The position numbers and the translations under genes were made by a program. From NCBI GenBank assembly GCA_044228245.1, contig JBGAVG010000001.1, positions 1 through 64,000 of the forward strand: 64,000 bases of DNA, given 5' to 3'. This DNA comes from Methylotenera_A sp044228245 (GTDB lineage Bacteria > Pseudomonadota > Gammaproteobacteria > Burkholderiales > Methylophilaceae). A model generated the notes under the pieces. The model did not search any database and was not told where the DNA came from. It saw only the letters and a program-made list of their open reading frames with translations. Below are positions 14,046 through 22,750 of the stretch, piece by piece (positions within the stretch are counted from its first letter, which is position 1; the number at the start of each line of letters is the position of its first letter).

Positions 14046-15098
14046 ATGGTGCGAGGTCGTAGGCCAACAGTTCATGCGAATTTACCACCACACATGCGTG
14101 CACGCGTACGCGGCGACACGACCTATTATTACTACGACACTGGCGGCAAGCCACGCAAAGAAATTTCACTAGGTAAAGTTTATGTTGAAGCCATCCGAAG
14201 GTGGTCTGAGTTAGAAGGCAAAAAAACCACGCCACTGATTTACTTTAAAGATATTGCTGATCGCTATTTGCTCGAAATTGTACCCACTAAAGCAGCACGC
14301 ACACAAATCGACAACGTACGAGAAATGCAAAATTTAATTGCATTTTTTAACAACCCACCTGCACCAATCACAGAAATTAGGCCGATACATATCAGGCAAT
14401 ATATGAATTGGCGTACGGATAACGGTAAAAAAAGTACGGTACGTGCCAACCGTGAAAAATCTTTGCTTTCTCACCTATTTAACATTGCACGTGATTGGGG
14501 TGCATTAGATACTGTTAATCCATGTCAAGGCATAAAGGGTTATACGGAGGAAGGTCGAGATGTTTACGTCGAAGATAATATCTATGATGCAATTTATCAA
14601 GTGGCAAGCCAGCCTCTTAAAGACGCGCTGGATTTAGCTTATTTGACTGGGCAGCGTCCTGCTGACGTTATCGCGATGAGTGAGGCAGACATCCAAGATA
14701 AAATTCTGCTAGTTCAGCAAGGCAAAACCAATGCTAAGCTACGCATTAGCGTTACTGGGGAATTGAAATCACTCTTAGCGCGCATACTGAAAAGCAAGCA
14801 AGCGCACAAAGTGCGTACTTCGCAATTGATATGCACCGAAACAGGCAGACCGATTAGTCAAAATGCATTAAGACTTAGATTTGATAAAGCACGGGATAAA
14901 GCCATTAAACAAAACCCCGCAATAGCAAAAGATGTTAAACATTTTCAGTTTAGAGATTTAAGAGCCAAAGCTGCGAGCGATAAGGCAGAAAGTGAAACGA
15001 TGCGTGACGCTCAACTGCAATTAGGGCATAGCTCTATGGCTATGACAGAGCAATATGTTAGGCAACGTCGCGGGCAAAAAGTAAGCCCAACCAGATAG
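14046..15098 (+). CDS. int: Tyrosine recombinase, integrase of the element
   Basis: The 350-residue protein has an N-terminal arm/core-binding region (about 1-165, including DIADRYLLEIVPTKAARTQI) and a C-terminal catalytic domain. Visible active-site elements are the first Arg in LTGQRPADVIAM, the second box FQFRDLRAKAASDKA (Arg replaces the more usual His, as in many phage integrases of this group), LGHSS and the nucleophilic Tyr in MTEQYVR. It reads toward the tRNA-Lys gene, whose 3' end lies 93 bases after its stop. It should catalyse integration into and excision from that tRNA. Confidence 0.92.
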   Translation: MVRGRRPTVHANLPPHMRARVRGDTTYYYYDTGGKPRKEISLGKVYVEAIRRWSELEGKKTTPLIYFKDIADRYLLEIVPTKAARTQIDNVREMQNLIAFFNNPPAPITEIRPIHIRQYMNWRTDNGKKSTVRANREKSLLSHLFNIARDWGALDTVNPCQGIKGYTEEGRDVYVEDNIYDAIYQVASQPLKDALDLAYLTGQRPADVIAMSEADIQDKILLVQQGKTNAKLRISVTGELKSLLARILKSKQAHKVRTSQLICTETGRPISQNALRLRFDKARDKAIKQNPAIAKDVKHFQFRDLRAKAASDKAESETMRDAQLQLGHSSMAMTEQYVRQRRGQKVSPTR

Positions 15099-15119
15099 TC
15101 TAAATTAGCTAAAAATGTC

Positions 15120-15150
15120 TATTTGCGGAAAAGTAAGGTATTTGCGGAAA
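15120..15150. repeat. Two direct repeats of TATTTGCGGAAA next to the attachment site
   Basis: TATTTGCGGAAA occurs at 15120-15131 and again at 15139-15150, 19 bases apart start to start, between the integrase stop and the tRNA 3' end. Short direct repeats near a core site are typical of integrase arm-binding sites, which is the role inferred here. Confidence 0.6.
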
Positions 15151-15155
15151 TAAAT

Positions 15156-15185
15156 AGCGCGGCTTAACTTCCGTTAAGCCGCGCT
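15156..15185 (-). terminator. Strong hairpin between integrase and tRNA-Lys
   Basis: A perfect 12-bp stem (AGCGCGGCTTAA at 15156-15167 with its complement at 15174-15185) encloses a 6-base loop. It lies 5 bases after the tRNA 3' end on the minus strand and is followed there by ATTTATTT, a weak U-rich run. It could end tRNA transcription, and also integrase transcription from the other side. If integration occurs inside the tRNA, this hairpin belongs to the element. Confidence 0.65.
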
Positions 15186-15190
15186 GGTAT

Positions 15191-15266
15191 TGGTAGGGTG
15201 TACGCGGATCGAACGCGTGACAAACGGATTAAAAGTCCGCTGCTCTACCAGCTGAGCTAACACCCC
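15191..15266 (-). tRNA. tRNA-Lys (anticodon UUU)
   Basis: The reverse strand folds as a 76-base tRNA: D-arm with AGCTCAGCTGGTAGAGC, anticodon stem-loop GCGGA-CTTTTAA-TCCGT giving anticodon TTT, T-arm with GTTCGATCC and an encoded CCA end at 15193-15191. The acceptor stem has a G-U pair at its end. Its 3' end faces the integrase, making it the probable integration target. Confidence 0.95.
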
Positions 15267-15492
15267 ATTACTTTTTTGGTTAAGCCCAAAATTGCAAGAC
15301 CGCGATTATGCTGGAAAGCGCGGTTTTGGTCAACGATTGATTTCATTTTTTAGACATAATTATCGATTCAAATTGAATAAAATTTGCTTCGAAGCAAAAT
15401 AAAGGAGATGTTAATCTGCTTTAAGTGCTGAAATCAGCAGTGAGTAAAAAGCTTTCCCCTGATATAATTAGCGCCTAATTTAAGGAGCTTTT

Positions 15493-16146
15493 ATGAGAAT
15501 AATTTTATTAGGCGCACCTGGTGCTGGCAAAGGCACGCAAGCCACTTTTATTAAAGAGAAATTTAACATACCGCAGATTTCTACTGGCGATATGTTGCGC
15601 GCCGCAGTTAAGGCAGGCACACCTCTCGGGCTTGAGGCCAAAGGTCATATGGACAGTGGCGGCTTAGTGCCTGACGCCGTGATTATTGGGCTGGTGAGCG
15701 AGCGTATTAAAGAGGCGGATTGCGCCAATGGCTTTTTATTTGATGGCTTTCCACGCACCATTCCACAGGCCGATGCCATGAAAGCTGCCGGAGTGATGAT
15801 CGATTACGTGGTGGAAATTGATGTACCTGACAGTGCGATCATCGAGCGCATGAGCGGCCGCCGCTCGCACCCTGCTAGCGGACGTACTTACCATGTAAAA
15901 TTCAACCCGCCCAAAGTGGCCGGAAAAGACGATATGACAGGCGAAGACCTGGTGCAGCGCGAAGATGACAAAGAAGAAACTGTGAAAAAGCGTCTGGAAG
16001 TCTATCATTCACAAACAAAACCGTTAGTAGAGTATTACGCAAACTGGGCTAAAAGTGGCGCAGCAGGTGCGCCAAAACATGTAAAAGTGAATGGGTTGGG
16101 TGAAATGAACAGCATTCGCGACAATATTTTTGCGGCGCTTACGTAA
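15493..16146 (+). CDS. adk: Adenylate kinase
   Basis: Adenylate kinase interconverts ATP + AMP and 2 ADP in the cytoplasm. The 217-residue protein has the P-loop GAPGAGKGTQ (7-16), the AMP-binding signature FLFDGFPRT and a long-form LID domain (GRRSHPASGRTYHVKFNPP), with no zinc cysteines. A good ribosome-binding site, AAGGAG (15482-15487), precedes the ATG, and TATAAT at 15463-15468 is a likely -10 box, with a poor -35. It is the first chromosomal gene beyond the tRNA. The 226 bases between tRNA and adk hold only these signals. Confidence 0.98.
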   Translation: MRIILLGAPGAGKGTQATFIKEKFNIPQISTGDMLRAAVKAGTPLGLEAKGHMDSGGLVPDAVIIGLVSERIKEADCANGFLFDGFPRTIPQADAMKAAGVMIDYVVEIDVPDSAIIERMSGRRSHPASGRTYHVKFNPPKVAGKDDMTGEDLVQREDDKEETVKKRLEVYHSQTKPLVEYYANWAKSGAAGAPKHVKVNGLGEMNSIRDNIFAALT

Positions 16147-16236
16147 TATATCTTGAACATCTCTCCGATAGTATACAGCCTTGATAAAGCATCGGCGGAA
16201 ACAAGGGACCATTAATACTTACAAGGGGCTAAAACC

Positions 16237-17025
16237 ATGAGCAAAAGCGATACACCAGTTACTGAAAATCCTCCCAGCAGTTTGCCAGTAATACGCCGAG
16301 TTAAAGCCAGCGCCGTCATCGACTGGCTCCACGCTGGCGTGGAAGATACTCGGCGCGCCGGTCGCGCCAGCATGTTCTATGGCCTATTTTTTGCGGTCGC
16401 CGGATGGTTGATGCACAAGGTTTTTGCCGAAGCATACGGGCTCTTCGCAGGGCTAACCACAGGATTCCTCCTGCTCGGCCCGTTTCTCGCGATGGGATTC
16501 TACGACCTGAGTCGGCGCATCGAACTCGGAGAACCGCCGAAACTTGTTCCTAGCCTCACTGCCTGGCGCCCAAACATTGCCAATATCGGTCTGTTTGCCG
16601 CGCTGTTAGTCGTTGTCCTGCTAGTCTGGGCACGTGTATCTATCATTATTTTCACGCACTTTTTTGATGCGGGACTGCCAACCTTTGCCGATGTCATACT
16701 CAATGTAATTACACTCAAACAACCCACCTTCACCCTTGTCTATTTTTCTGTCGGGGGGCTCTTTGCGGCCTTCGTCTTTGCCATCAGTGTTGTCGCCATG
16801 CCGCTAATGGTCGACCGCAAGTCCGATGCAGTCACCGCTGCCAAGGCCAGTCTCCTTGCCTGCGGACGCAACCCTGTTCCGTTGCTGCTCTGGGCCTTCT
16901 GCATCGCAGTGCTTATCGGCTTTGGCTTTGCGACGAGTTTCCTTGGCCTGATTGTGACCATGCCAGTGGTAGGGCACGCGACCTGGCACGTCTATCGGGA
17001 TGTGGTCGAAGCGAATAGCCCCTAG
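16237..17025 (+). CDS. DUF2189 membrane protein
   Basis: The 262-residue product matches the DUF2189 pattern: a polar N-terminus (1-55) followed by about six membrane helices, with LLGPFLAMGFYDLSRRIELG after the second. The function of this family is unknown. The start ATG at 16237 has a ribosome-binding-like AAGGGG about 12 bases upstream. The local base composition is more GC-rich than that of the genes on either side, and it stands alone between adk and the glycosyltransferase. Confidence 0.82.
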   Translation: MSKSDTPVTENPPSSLPVIRRVKASAVIDWLHAGVEDTRRAGRASMFYGLFFAVAGWLMHKVFAEAYGLFAGLTTGFLLLGPFLAMGFYDLSRRIELGEPPKLVPSLTAWRPNIANIGLFAALLVVVLLVWARVSIIIFTHFFDAGLPTFADVILNVITLKQPTFTLVYFSVGGLFAAFVFAISVVAMPLMVDRKSDAVTAAKASLLACGRNPVPLLLWAFCIAVLIGFGFATSFLGLIVTMPVVGHATWHVYRDVVEANSP

Positions 17026-17050
17026 TACAAAACCGCATAACAATCGCACA

Positions 17051-18661
17051 ATGAACAAAAATATTCGTTTTCAGATCCTATTGCTATGGGTCTTTTTGGT
17101 TGTGCTCGGTCTGAATGGCCGCTCTTACTTTCCCATTGACGAAACGCGCTATGTCACTGTGGCATGGAACATGTGGCTCAATGGCGATTATTTGGTACCC
17201 TACCTTAACGGCGTTGCTTACAGCCACAAGCCGCCACTATTATTCTGGCTGATTAATCTCGGCTGGAAAGTTTTTGGCGTCAACGACTGGTGGCCACGCC
17301 TTGTGCCTTCTTTATTCGCGTTAGCCAGCGTGTTCGTCACGCGTAACATCGCTGGCAGGTTGTGGCCTGGCCAAATAAATATAAAAGACAACGCCTCACT
17401 GATCCTGATTAGTAGCGGGCTTTGGGTTGCCTATTCCACTGCGCTCATGTTCGATATGCTGATTGCCTTCTTCACCGTGCTTGGCGTCTGGGGCATGCTC
17501 ATCGCAGCGCAAGACCGTGGAATCAAAGGCTGGGTATTGCTGGCACTTGCCATTGGCGGCGGCCTGCTGGCAAAGGGCCCAACTATTTTACTTCAATTAC
17601 TGCCCTTGGCCCTGCTCGCTCACTGGTGGAATGCTGACAATAAGCCCAATGCTAAAAACTGGTATTTGCCCTTGCTTTGCTCGGTGCTTGGCGGAGCAGC
17701 AATCGCCTTGGTATGGGCGATTCCAGCCGGGATACACGGTGGAAGCGTGTATCAGCATGCCATTTTTTGGGGGCAGACTGCGGACCGCATGGTCGATTCG
17801 TTTGCGCATAAGCGCCCATTCTGGTGGTATCTGGTCTTGATGCCACTGTTATTTTTTCCCTGGCTGTTATGGGGTGCTTTCTGGAAAGGTCTGTTTAAGC
17901 ACAATTCTGCAGATTCAGGCATACGTTTTTGCGTCGCATGGGCATTACCGGTTTTCGTGGCTTTTTCGTTCATCAGCGGCAAGCAGGTACATTATGTGTT
18001 ACCGATTTTTCCAGCGATTGCATTGATGGTCGCCATCTACACCAGCAAGAGCATCTCTACGTCACGCACGCTGACGCTGCCAGTTTCCATCGCATTACTC
18101 GCGCTGGGAGCGACTTTGTTTGCATTGCCACAATACGCGCACCTGCACCAGAACCGCTTTGCCAGCTGGATTGAAACGATTCCATCATGGTTAGGCTTGT
18201 TTACAATATTGCTGGCAGGTCTAATTTATCTGTTACCCAAGAAATCCGTCTCAAGCGCCACTTCGCAACTAGCCATGATGACAATCACTTTAATCACTGC
18301 TTTAATGTTTGTCATCATGCGCGCCGCGGGTGATGCTTACGATGTCAGGCCGATTAGCGCAAAACTCAAACAGCTCGAGTCACAGAATATCCCCATCGCT
18401 TACTTGGGCCGCTACCCAGGCATTTTTAACTTTCTGGACAGACTCAACCAATCGCCCGAAAATGTGAATGGAGCGAGCATCGAACCCTGGTTTGCTACGC
18501 ATCCAAATGGACGCGCGATTGTATATTTCGATGATTTTAACAAGGTAGTTTTAAACCAAGTAGAGTTCGTGCAAGCCTATAAAGGCTCTGCCATTGGCAT
18601 TGTGAATCGTGAGCAATGGCTGGCAAGAAAGAATGCACCCTCTTCCCAGCAGGCTAAATAA
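17051..18661 (+). CDS. ArnT/GT39-type membrane glycosyltransferase
   Basis: The 536-residue protein is a polytopic GT-C fold enzyme of the ArnT/PMT type, which transfers a sugar from an undecaprenyl-phosphate carrier on the periplasmic side. The catalytic-type Asp-Glu pair is in YFPIDETRYVTVAWNMW (D30, E31), followed by HKPPLLFWLI, a hallmark of the family, and about a dozen hydrophobic segments. The start at 17051 is preferred to one at 17000, which would overlap the preceding gene. The acceptor (lipid A, protein or another glycan) cannot be told from sequence. Confidence 0.87.
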   Translation: MNKNIRFQILLLWVFLVVLGLNGRSYFPIDETRYVTVAWNMWLNGDYLVPYLNGVAYSHKPPLLFWLINLGWKVFGVNDWWPRLVPSLFALASVFVTRNIAGRLWPGQINIKDNASLILISSGLWVAYSTALMFDMLIAFFTVLGVWGMLIAAQDRGIKGWVLLALAIGGGLLAKGPTILLQLLPLALLAHWWNADNKPNAKNWYLPLLCSVLGGAAIALVWAIPAGIHGGSVYQHAIFWGQTADRMVDSFAHKRPFWWYLVLMPLLFFPWLLWGAFWKGLFKHNSADSGIRFCVAWALPVFVAFSFISGKQVHYVLPIFPAIALMVAIYTSKSISTSRTLTLPVSIALLALGATLFALPQYAHLHQNRFASWIETIPSWLGLFTILLAGLIYLLPKKSVSSATSQLAMMTITLITALMFVIMRAAGDAYDVRPISAKLKQLESQNIPIAYLGRYPGIFNFLDRLNQSPENVNGASIEPWFATHPNGRAIVYFDDFNKVVLNQVEFVQAYKGSAIGIVNREQWLARKNAPSSQQAK

Positions 18662-18755
18662 CTAAATAATAAGCGCCGCTTAGAATTGGCTTTTTAGTCG
18701 CACCTGGCCTGCCTTCAAGTATAATCTCGTTTTAACTTTTCATTTCCGCAGAATC

Positions 18756-21197
18756 ATGCAGCAGCAATATCCCTTCAAAGAAATCGAACAACAGGCGCAA
18801 CAATATTGGGAGTCCAATAAGACGTTTGCCGCCGTAGAAGCCAGCGACAAACCCAAATATTACTGCCTGTCGATGTTTCCCTACCCAAGCGGACGCCTGC
18901 ATATGGGGCATGTGCGCAACTACACCATAGGCGATGTACTGAGCCGTTTCCACAAAATGAAAGGCTATAACGTCATGCAGCCAATGGGCTGGGATGCATT
19001 TGGCCTGCCTGCAGAAAATGCCGCAATCGCCAATAAAACTGCGCCTGCCGCATGGACTTACAGCAACATCGAACACATGAAAACCCAATTGAAACAGCTT
19101 GGGTTGGCGGTAGATTGGGATAGGGAAATCGCCACCTGCAAGCCGGAATACTACAAGTGGGAGCAATGGCTGTTTACCGAGCTTTTCAAAAAAGGCCTCA
19201 TCTACAAAAAAACCTCCACCGTAAACTGGGATCCTGTTGATGGCACCGTGCTTGCCAATGAGCAGGTGATTGATGGCCGCGGCTGGCGTAGCGGCGCGCT
19301 GGTAGAAAAGCGTGATATTCCGCAGTATTTCATGAAAATCACTGCCTATGCTGAAGAATTGCTGAACGATTTAGACAAGCTTGATGGCTGGCCGGAACAA
19401 GTCAAAACCATGCAGCGCAACTGGATTGGCAAAAGCTACGGTTGCGAGGTGGAGTTTCCAGTTGTTGGTCAAAATGGCAACCTGAAAGTTTACACCACCC
19501 GCCCTGACACCTTGATGGGCGCGACTTACGTGGCCGTTGCAGCCGAACATGCGCTTGCCACTTTAGCCGCAGAAAACAACCCGAAACTCGCTGAATTTAT
19601 TGCCGAATGCAAGCGCGGCAGCGTAGCCGAAGCCGATGTGGCCACTGCTGAGAAAAAAGGCATGCCGACAGGCTTGTTTGTCACACATCCATTGAATGGC
19701 GAGCAATTGCCGGTTTGGGTGGCGAATTACGTATTAGCGAGCTATGGCGAAGGCGCTGTAATGGCCGTGCCCGCGCACGATGAACGCGATTTTGAGTTTG
19801 CAAACAAATACAGCTTGCCGATTAAAGCAGTGATTAAACACAGCGATAATGACGTGTTGCCAATGATAGAACATGGCGTGCTATTTGACTCTGGCGAGTT
19901 TAACGGTCTGGATTTCGATGCTGCCAGCGAAGCTATTTCAACCGTGCTTAGCACAAAAAACCTCGGTAAAAAGCGTACGCAATACCGGCTGCGTGATTGG
20001 GGCGTTTCACGCCAGCGTTATTGGGGTTGCCCGATTCCGATTATTCACTGCACCGAATGCGGTGAAGTACCAGTGCCTGCTGAATCGCTTCCAGTAAAGC
20101 TTCCTGAGAATGTTGTAATGGATGGCGTGGGCTCTCCCATTAAAAAAGACCCGGACTTTTACGAAACCACCTGCCCGACTTGCGGCGGCAAAGCCACGCG
20201 TGAGACGGATACTCTGGACACTTTCTTTGAATCATCCTGGTATTTTGCACGTTATGCCAGCCATGATTGCGATTCAAAAATGGTTGATGAGCGCGCCAGC
20301 TACTGGCTGCCTGTCGATCAGTATGTAGGCGGCATTGAGCATGCCATTTTGCATCTTTTATATGCACGCTTTTTCAACAAACTGATGCGCGACGTGGGTT
20401 TGATTAAAAACGATGAGCCGTTTACCAATTTATTGACGCAGGGCATGGTGCTGAAAGACGGCTCAAAAATGAGCAAATCCAAGGGCAACACGGTGGATCC
20501 GCAAGCGCTGATTGATACTTACGGTGCAGATACGGCTCGCCTATTCATGATGTTTGCCGCGCCGCCCGAGCAAAGCCTGGAATGGGCTGATAGTGGCGTG
20601 GAGGGCGCGAATCGCTTTTTAAAACGCTTGTGGAAAGCGTGTTTTGAGCATGTCAATTTGGGTGAAATTGCAGCTTATCAATCTGGCGAACTCACGACTG
20701 AGCTTAAACAGTTACGTTTGCAATTGCACCAAACCATTGAAAAAGTGGGCGATGATTATGGCCGTCGTCACAGCTTTAATACGGCGATTTCGAGCGTAAT
20801 GGAGCTGATGAACGCGCTTGCAAAAATCGAAGCGACGGATGAAATAACGCGCAGCGTACGACAGGAAGTATTGCAGAATGTGACTTTGCTGCTTTCGCCG
20901 ATCGTGCCGCATATTTGCCAAGCGCTTTGGGCAGAGTTGTACCCACAATGCCATATTCTGCAGGCTGGCTGGCCAGTTGCCGACAAGGCCGCCATGGTGC
21001 AGGACACTGTAGAATATGTGATTCAAGTGAATGGCAAACTGCGCGGCAACATGACTGCTTCACGCGAAGCCAGCAAAGAGGCCATCGAGAAAATGGCAGT
21101 TGAGCAAACTTATGTGACAAAGTTTTTGCTTGAAGGCACGTCTGTGCGTAAAATCATTGTTGTACCGAATAAACTGGTAAACGTAGTGATAGGATAA
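18756..21197 (+). CDS. leuS: Leucyl-tRNA synthetase
   Basis: The 813-residue class I synthetase charges tRNA-Leu. It shows YPSGRLHMGHVRNY (HIGH-type motif HMGH at 49-52), the editing-domain motif TTRPDTLMGATYVAVA, a zinc-like knuckle (CTECGEVPVP with CPTCGG) and KMSKS at 571-575. Length and order of domains are normal. TATAAT at 18720-18725 is a candidate -10 box. The gene is followed immediately by lptE (stop at 21197, start at 21198) and holA, an arrangement common in proteobacteria. Confidence 0.98.
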   Translation: MQQQYPFKEIEQQAQQYWESNKTFAAVEASDKPKYYCLSMFPYPSGRLHMGHVRNYTIGDVLSRFHKMKGYNVMQPMGWDAFGLPAENAAIANKTAPAAWTYSNIEHMKTQLKQLGLAVDWDREIATCKPEYYKWEQWLFTELFKKGLIYKKTSTVNWDPVDGTVLANEQVIDGRGWRSGALVEKRDIPQYFMKITAYAEELLNDLDKLDGWPEQVKTMQRNWIGKSYGCEVEFPVVGQNGNLKVYTTRPDTLMGATYVAVAAEHALATLAAENNPKLAEFIAECKRGSVAEADVATAEKKGMPTGLFVTHPLNGEQLPVWVANYVLASYGEGAVMAVPAHDERDFEFANKYSLPIKAVIKHSDNDVLPMIEHGVLFDSGEFNGLDFDAASEAISTVLSTKNLGKKRTQYRLRDWGVSRQRYWGCPIPIIHCTECGEVPVPAESLPVKLPENVVMDGVGSPIKKDPDFYETTCPTCGGKATRETDTLDTFFESSWYFARYASHDCDSKMVDERASYWLPVDQYVGGIEHAILHLLYARFFNKLMRDVGLIKNDEPFTNLLTQGMVLKDGSKMSKSKGNTVDPQALIDTYGADTARLFMMFAAPPEQSLEWADSGVEGANRFLKRLWKACFEHVNLGEIAAYQSGELTTELKQLRLQLHQTIEKVGDDYGRRHSFNTAISSVMELMNALAKIEATDEITRSVRQEVLQNVTLLLSPIVPHICQALWAELYPQCHILQAGWPVADKAAMVQDTVEYVIQVNGKLRGNMTASREASKEAIEKMAVEQTYVTKFLLEGTSVRKIIVVPNKLVNVVIG

Positions 21198-21692
21198 ATG
21201 TTGAAACTCGGCCTTCGCACATTATTTTATATTGCCTTGATTGCCAGCCTGATTGGTTGCGGCTTTCATTTGCGCGGCACAGCCGATTTATCATTTAACA
21301 GCATATTTATTCAAGGCAACACGCTGGTCATCTCAAAAAACCTCAACAAACGGCTTCTTACCAATGGTGTGAAAGTGCTGGGCAGTGCCGAAAACGCAGA
21401 CCTGTTGCTGGAAATGATAGGCGAAGAGAGCGAAAAGCGCATTCTTTCTTTAAGTGGCAAAGGCAAAGTAAACGAATTTGAGTTGTACTACCGCGTACAC
21501 TACCGCACCAGGCTTGCTGGTGCGGAACTATGGAGCCCGGTACATACCATAGAAGCACGCCGTGACTTCTCATACAGCGATGCCAATCTACTGGCTAAGC
21601 AGGGTGAAGAAAAGCGCTTAAACGAGGGCATGCAACAAGACATCATTAGCGGAATAATGCGCAGGTTATCTACCTTAAAAAACAGCCAATAA
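21198..21692 (+). CDS. lptE: LPS-assembly lipoprotein LptE
   Basis: LptE is an outer-membrane lipoprotein that plugs and assembles LptD for lipopolysaccharide export. The 164-residue protein has a lipoprotein signal ending LIGC (Cys21), followed at once by GFHLRGTADL, the conserved start of mature LptE. The rest has the expected small alpha/beta pattern. The gene sits directly after leuS and before holA, the standard location, and the short spacing implies co-transcription. Confidence 0.93.
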   Translation: MLKLGLRTLFYIALIASLIGCGFHLRGTADLSFNSIFIQGNTLVISKNLNKRLLTNGVKVLGSAENADLLLEMIGEESEKRILSLSGKGKVNEFELYYRVHYRTRLAGAELWSPVHTIEARRDFSYSDANLLAKQGEEKRLNEGMQQDIISGIMRRLSTLKNSQ

Positions 21693-21698
21693 ACACCC

Positions 21699-22715
21699 AT
21701 GGCGCGTCTGGAACAGAACCAACTTAAACAACAGCTTGCACAACAATTATCGCCGTTGTATGTATTGGTTGGCGATGAGCCATTAGCGCAAAGCGAATGC
21801 CTGGATATGATTCGCCAGGCGGCGCGCAGGGCAGGTGCAGATGAGCGCACCGGTTATATTGTGGAGCGCAACTTCAACTGGCAAGCGATCCAGCAATACG
21901 CGCAGGCGCTCTCGCTTTTTTCATCAAAACGTATTCTCGAAATTCATATTCCCAGCGGGAAACCCGGCGTAGATGGCGGCAAAGCCTTAAGCGAGCTTGC
22001 TGCAAATCCAATTCAGGACACCACGACGATTGTCGTGCTGCCAGGACTGGAGCGCGAGGCTAAGAGCAGCGCCTGGTTTAGTGCATTGCAGAATGCTGCG
22101 GCACTGATTGAATTGAAAGAAATTGCACCTAACCAGCTTCCGCAATGGCTTGCAGGCAGATTGGCACAGCAAAATCAAAGCACGGATGCAGTTTCGCTGG
22201 CGTTCATTGCACTTCAGGTGGAAGGCAATCTGCTGGCTGCGCATCAGGAGATTCAAAAGCTGGCGTTATTGTACCCTGCCGGCGAAATCAGTGCCGACGC
22301 CGTGCGCGAGGCCGTGCTCAATGTCTCGCGCTATGATGCGTTCCAGCTTGGCGAGGCCGTACTGGCGGGCGATGCCGAGCGTACTGCGCGTATTCTGCAA
22401 GGCCTGCAGGACGAAGGCGAACAGCCGGTCGCTGTAATGAACCCGCTGATGTGGGTATTACGCCCCTTGGTGCGCATTAAGCAGGCAGAAATGCGCGGCG
22501 AAAATGTAATGAATGCAATGGTAAATGCACGCATTTATGGCGACCGGCAATCTCTAGCAAAACGTGCATTGGCACGGCTCAGCCTGCGCCAGCTTGAAGC
22601 GGCGTTACAAAAGTTGTGCGATATCGACAAAACCGCCAAAGGGGTGATGCAAGGCGACGCCTGGCTGGAACTCTCCAGATTATGTTTCGGTCTGGCTAAG
22701 GTGCGCGGACGCTAA
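21699..22715 (+). CDS. holA: DNA polymerase III delta subunit
   Basis: HolA is the delta subunit of the clamp loader, which opens the beta sliding clamp. The 338-residue product begins with LYVLVGDEPLAQSECLDMIR, typical of the family, and continues with the AAA+ like fold (RILEIHIPSGKPG, TTTIVVLPGLEREAKSSAW) and a helical C-terminal collar. It starts 6 bases after lptE and ends 35 bases before proA. Length and order are normal. Confidence 0.94.
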   Translation: MARLEQNQLKQQLAQQLSPLYVLVGDEPLAQSECLDMIRQAARRAGADERTGYIVERNFNWQAIQQYAQALSLFSSKRILEIHIPSGKPGVDGGKALSELAANPIQDTTTIVVLPGLEREAKSSAWFSALQNAAALIELKEIAPNQLPQWLAGRLAQQNQSTDAVSLAFIALQVEGNLLAAHQEIQKLALLYPAGEISADAVREAVLNVSRYDAFQLGEAVLAGDAERTARILQGLQDEGEQPVAVMNPLMWVLRPLVRIKQAEMRGENVMNAMVNARIYGDRQSLAKRALARLSLRQLEAALQKLCDIDKTAKGVMQGDAWLELSRLCFGLAKVRGR

Positions 22716-22750
22716 AACATTATTTGCAGAAAAAAAGTATAATGCCGGCT

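Larger units (their letters stand above)
1..15190. mobile_element. Right-hand part of an integrative conjugative element
   Basis: This block contains a VirB-type conjugation operon, ParA/ParB partition genes, a replication initiator with an iteron origin, a toxin-antitoxin pair, an XRE repressor, a DUF4224 protein and a tyrosine integrase. It stops at the 3' end of a tRNA-Lys gene, beyond which only housekeeping genes are seen. Tyrosine integrases of such elements commonly recombine at tRNA 3' ends, so the right boundary is placed at about 15190; a core of some tens of bases inside the tRNA may belong to the attachment site. The left boundary, relaxase and coupling protein are outside the window. 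The limits are inferred, because the second attachment copy cannot be seen. Confidence 0.85.
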
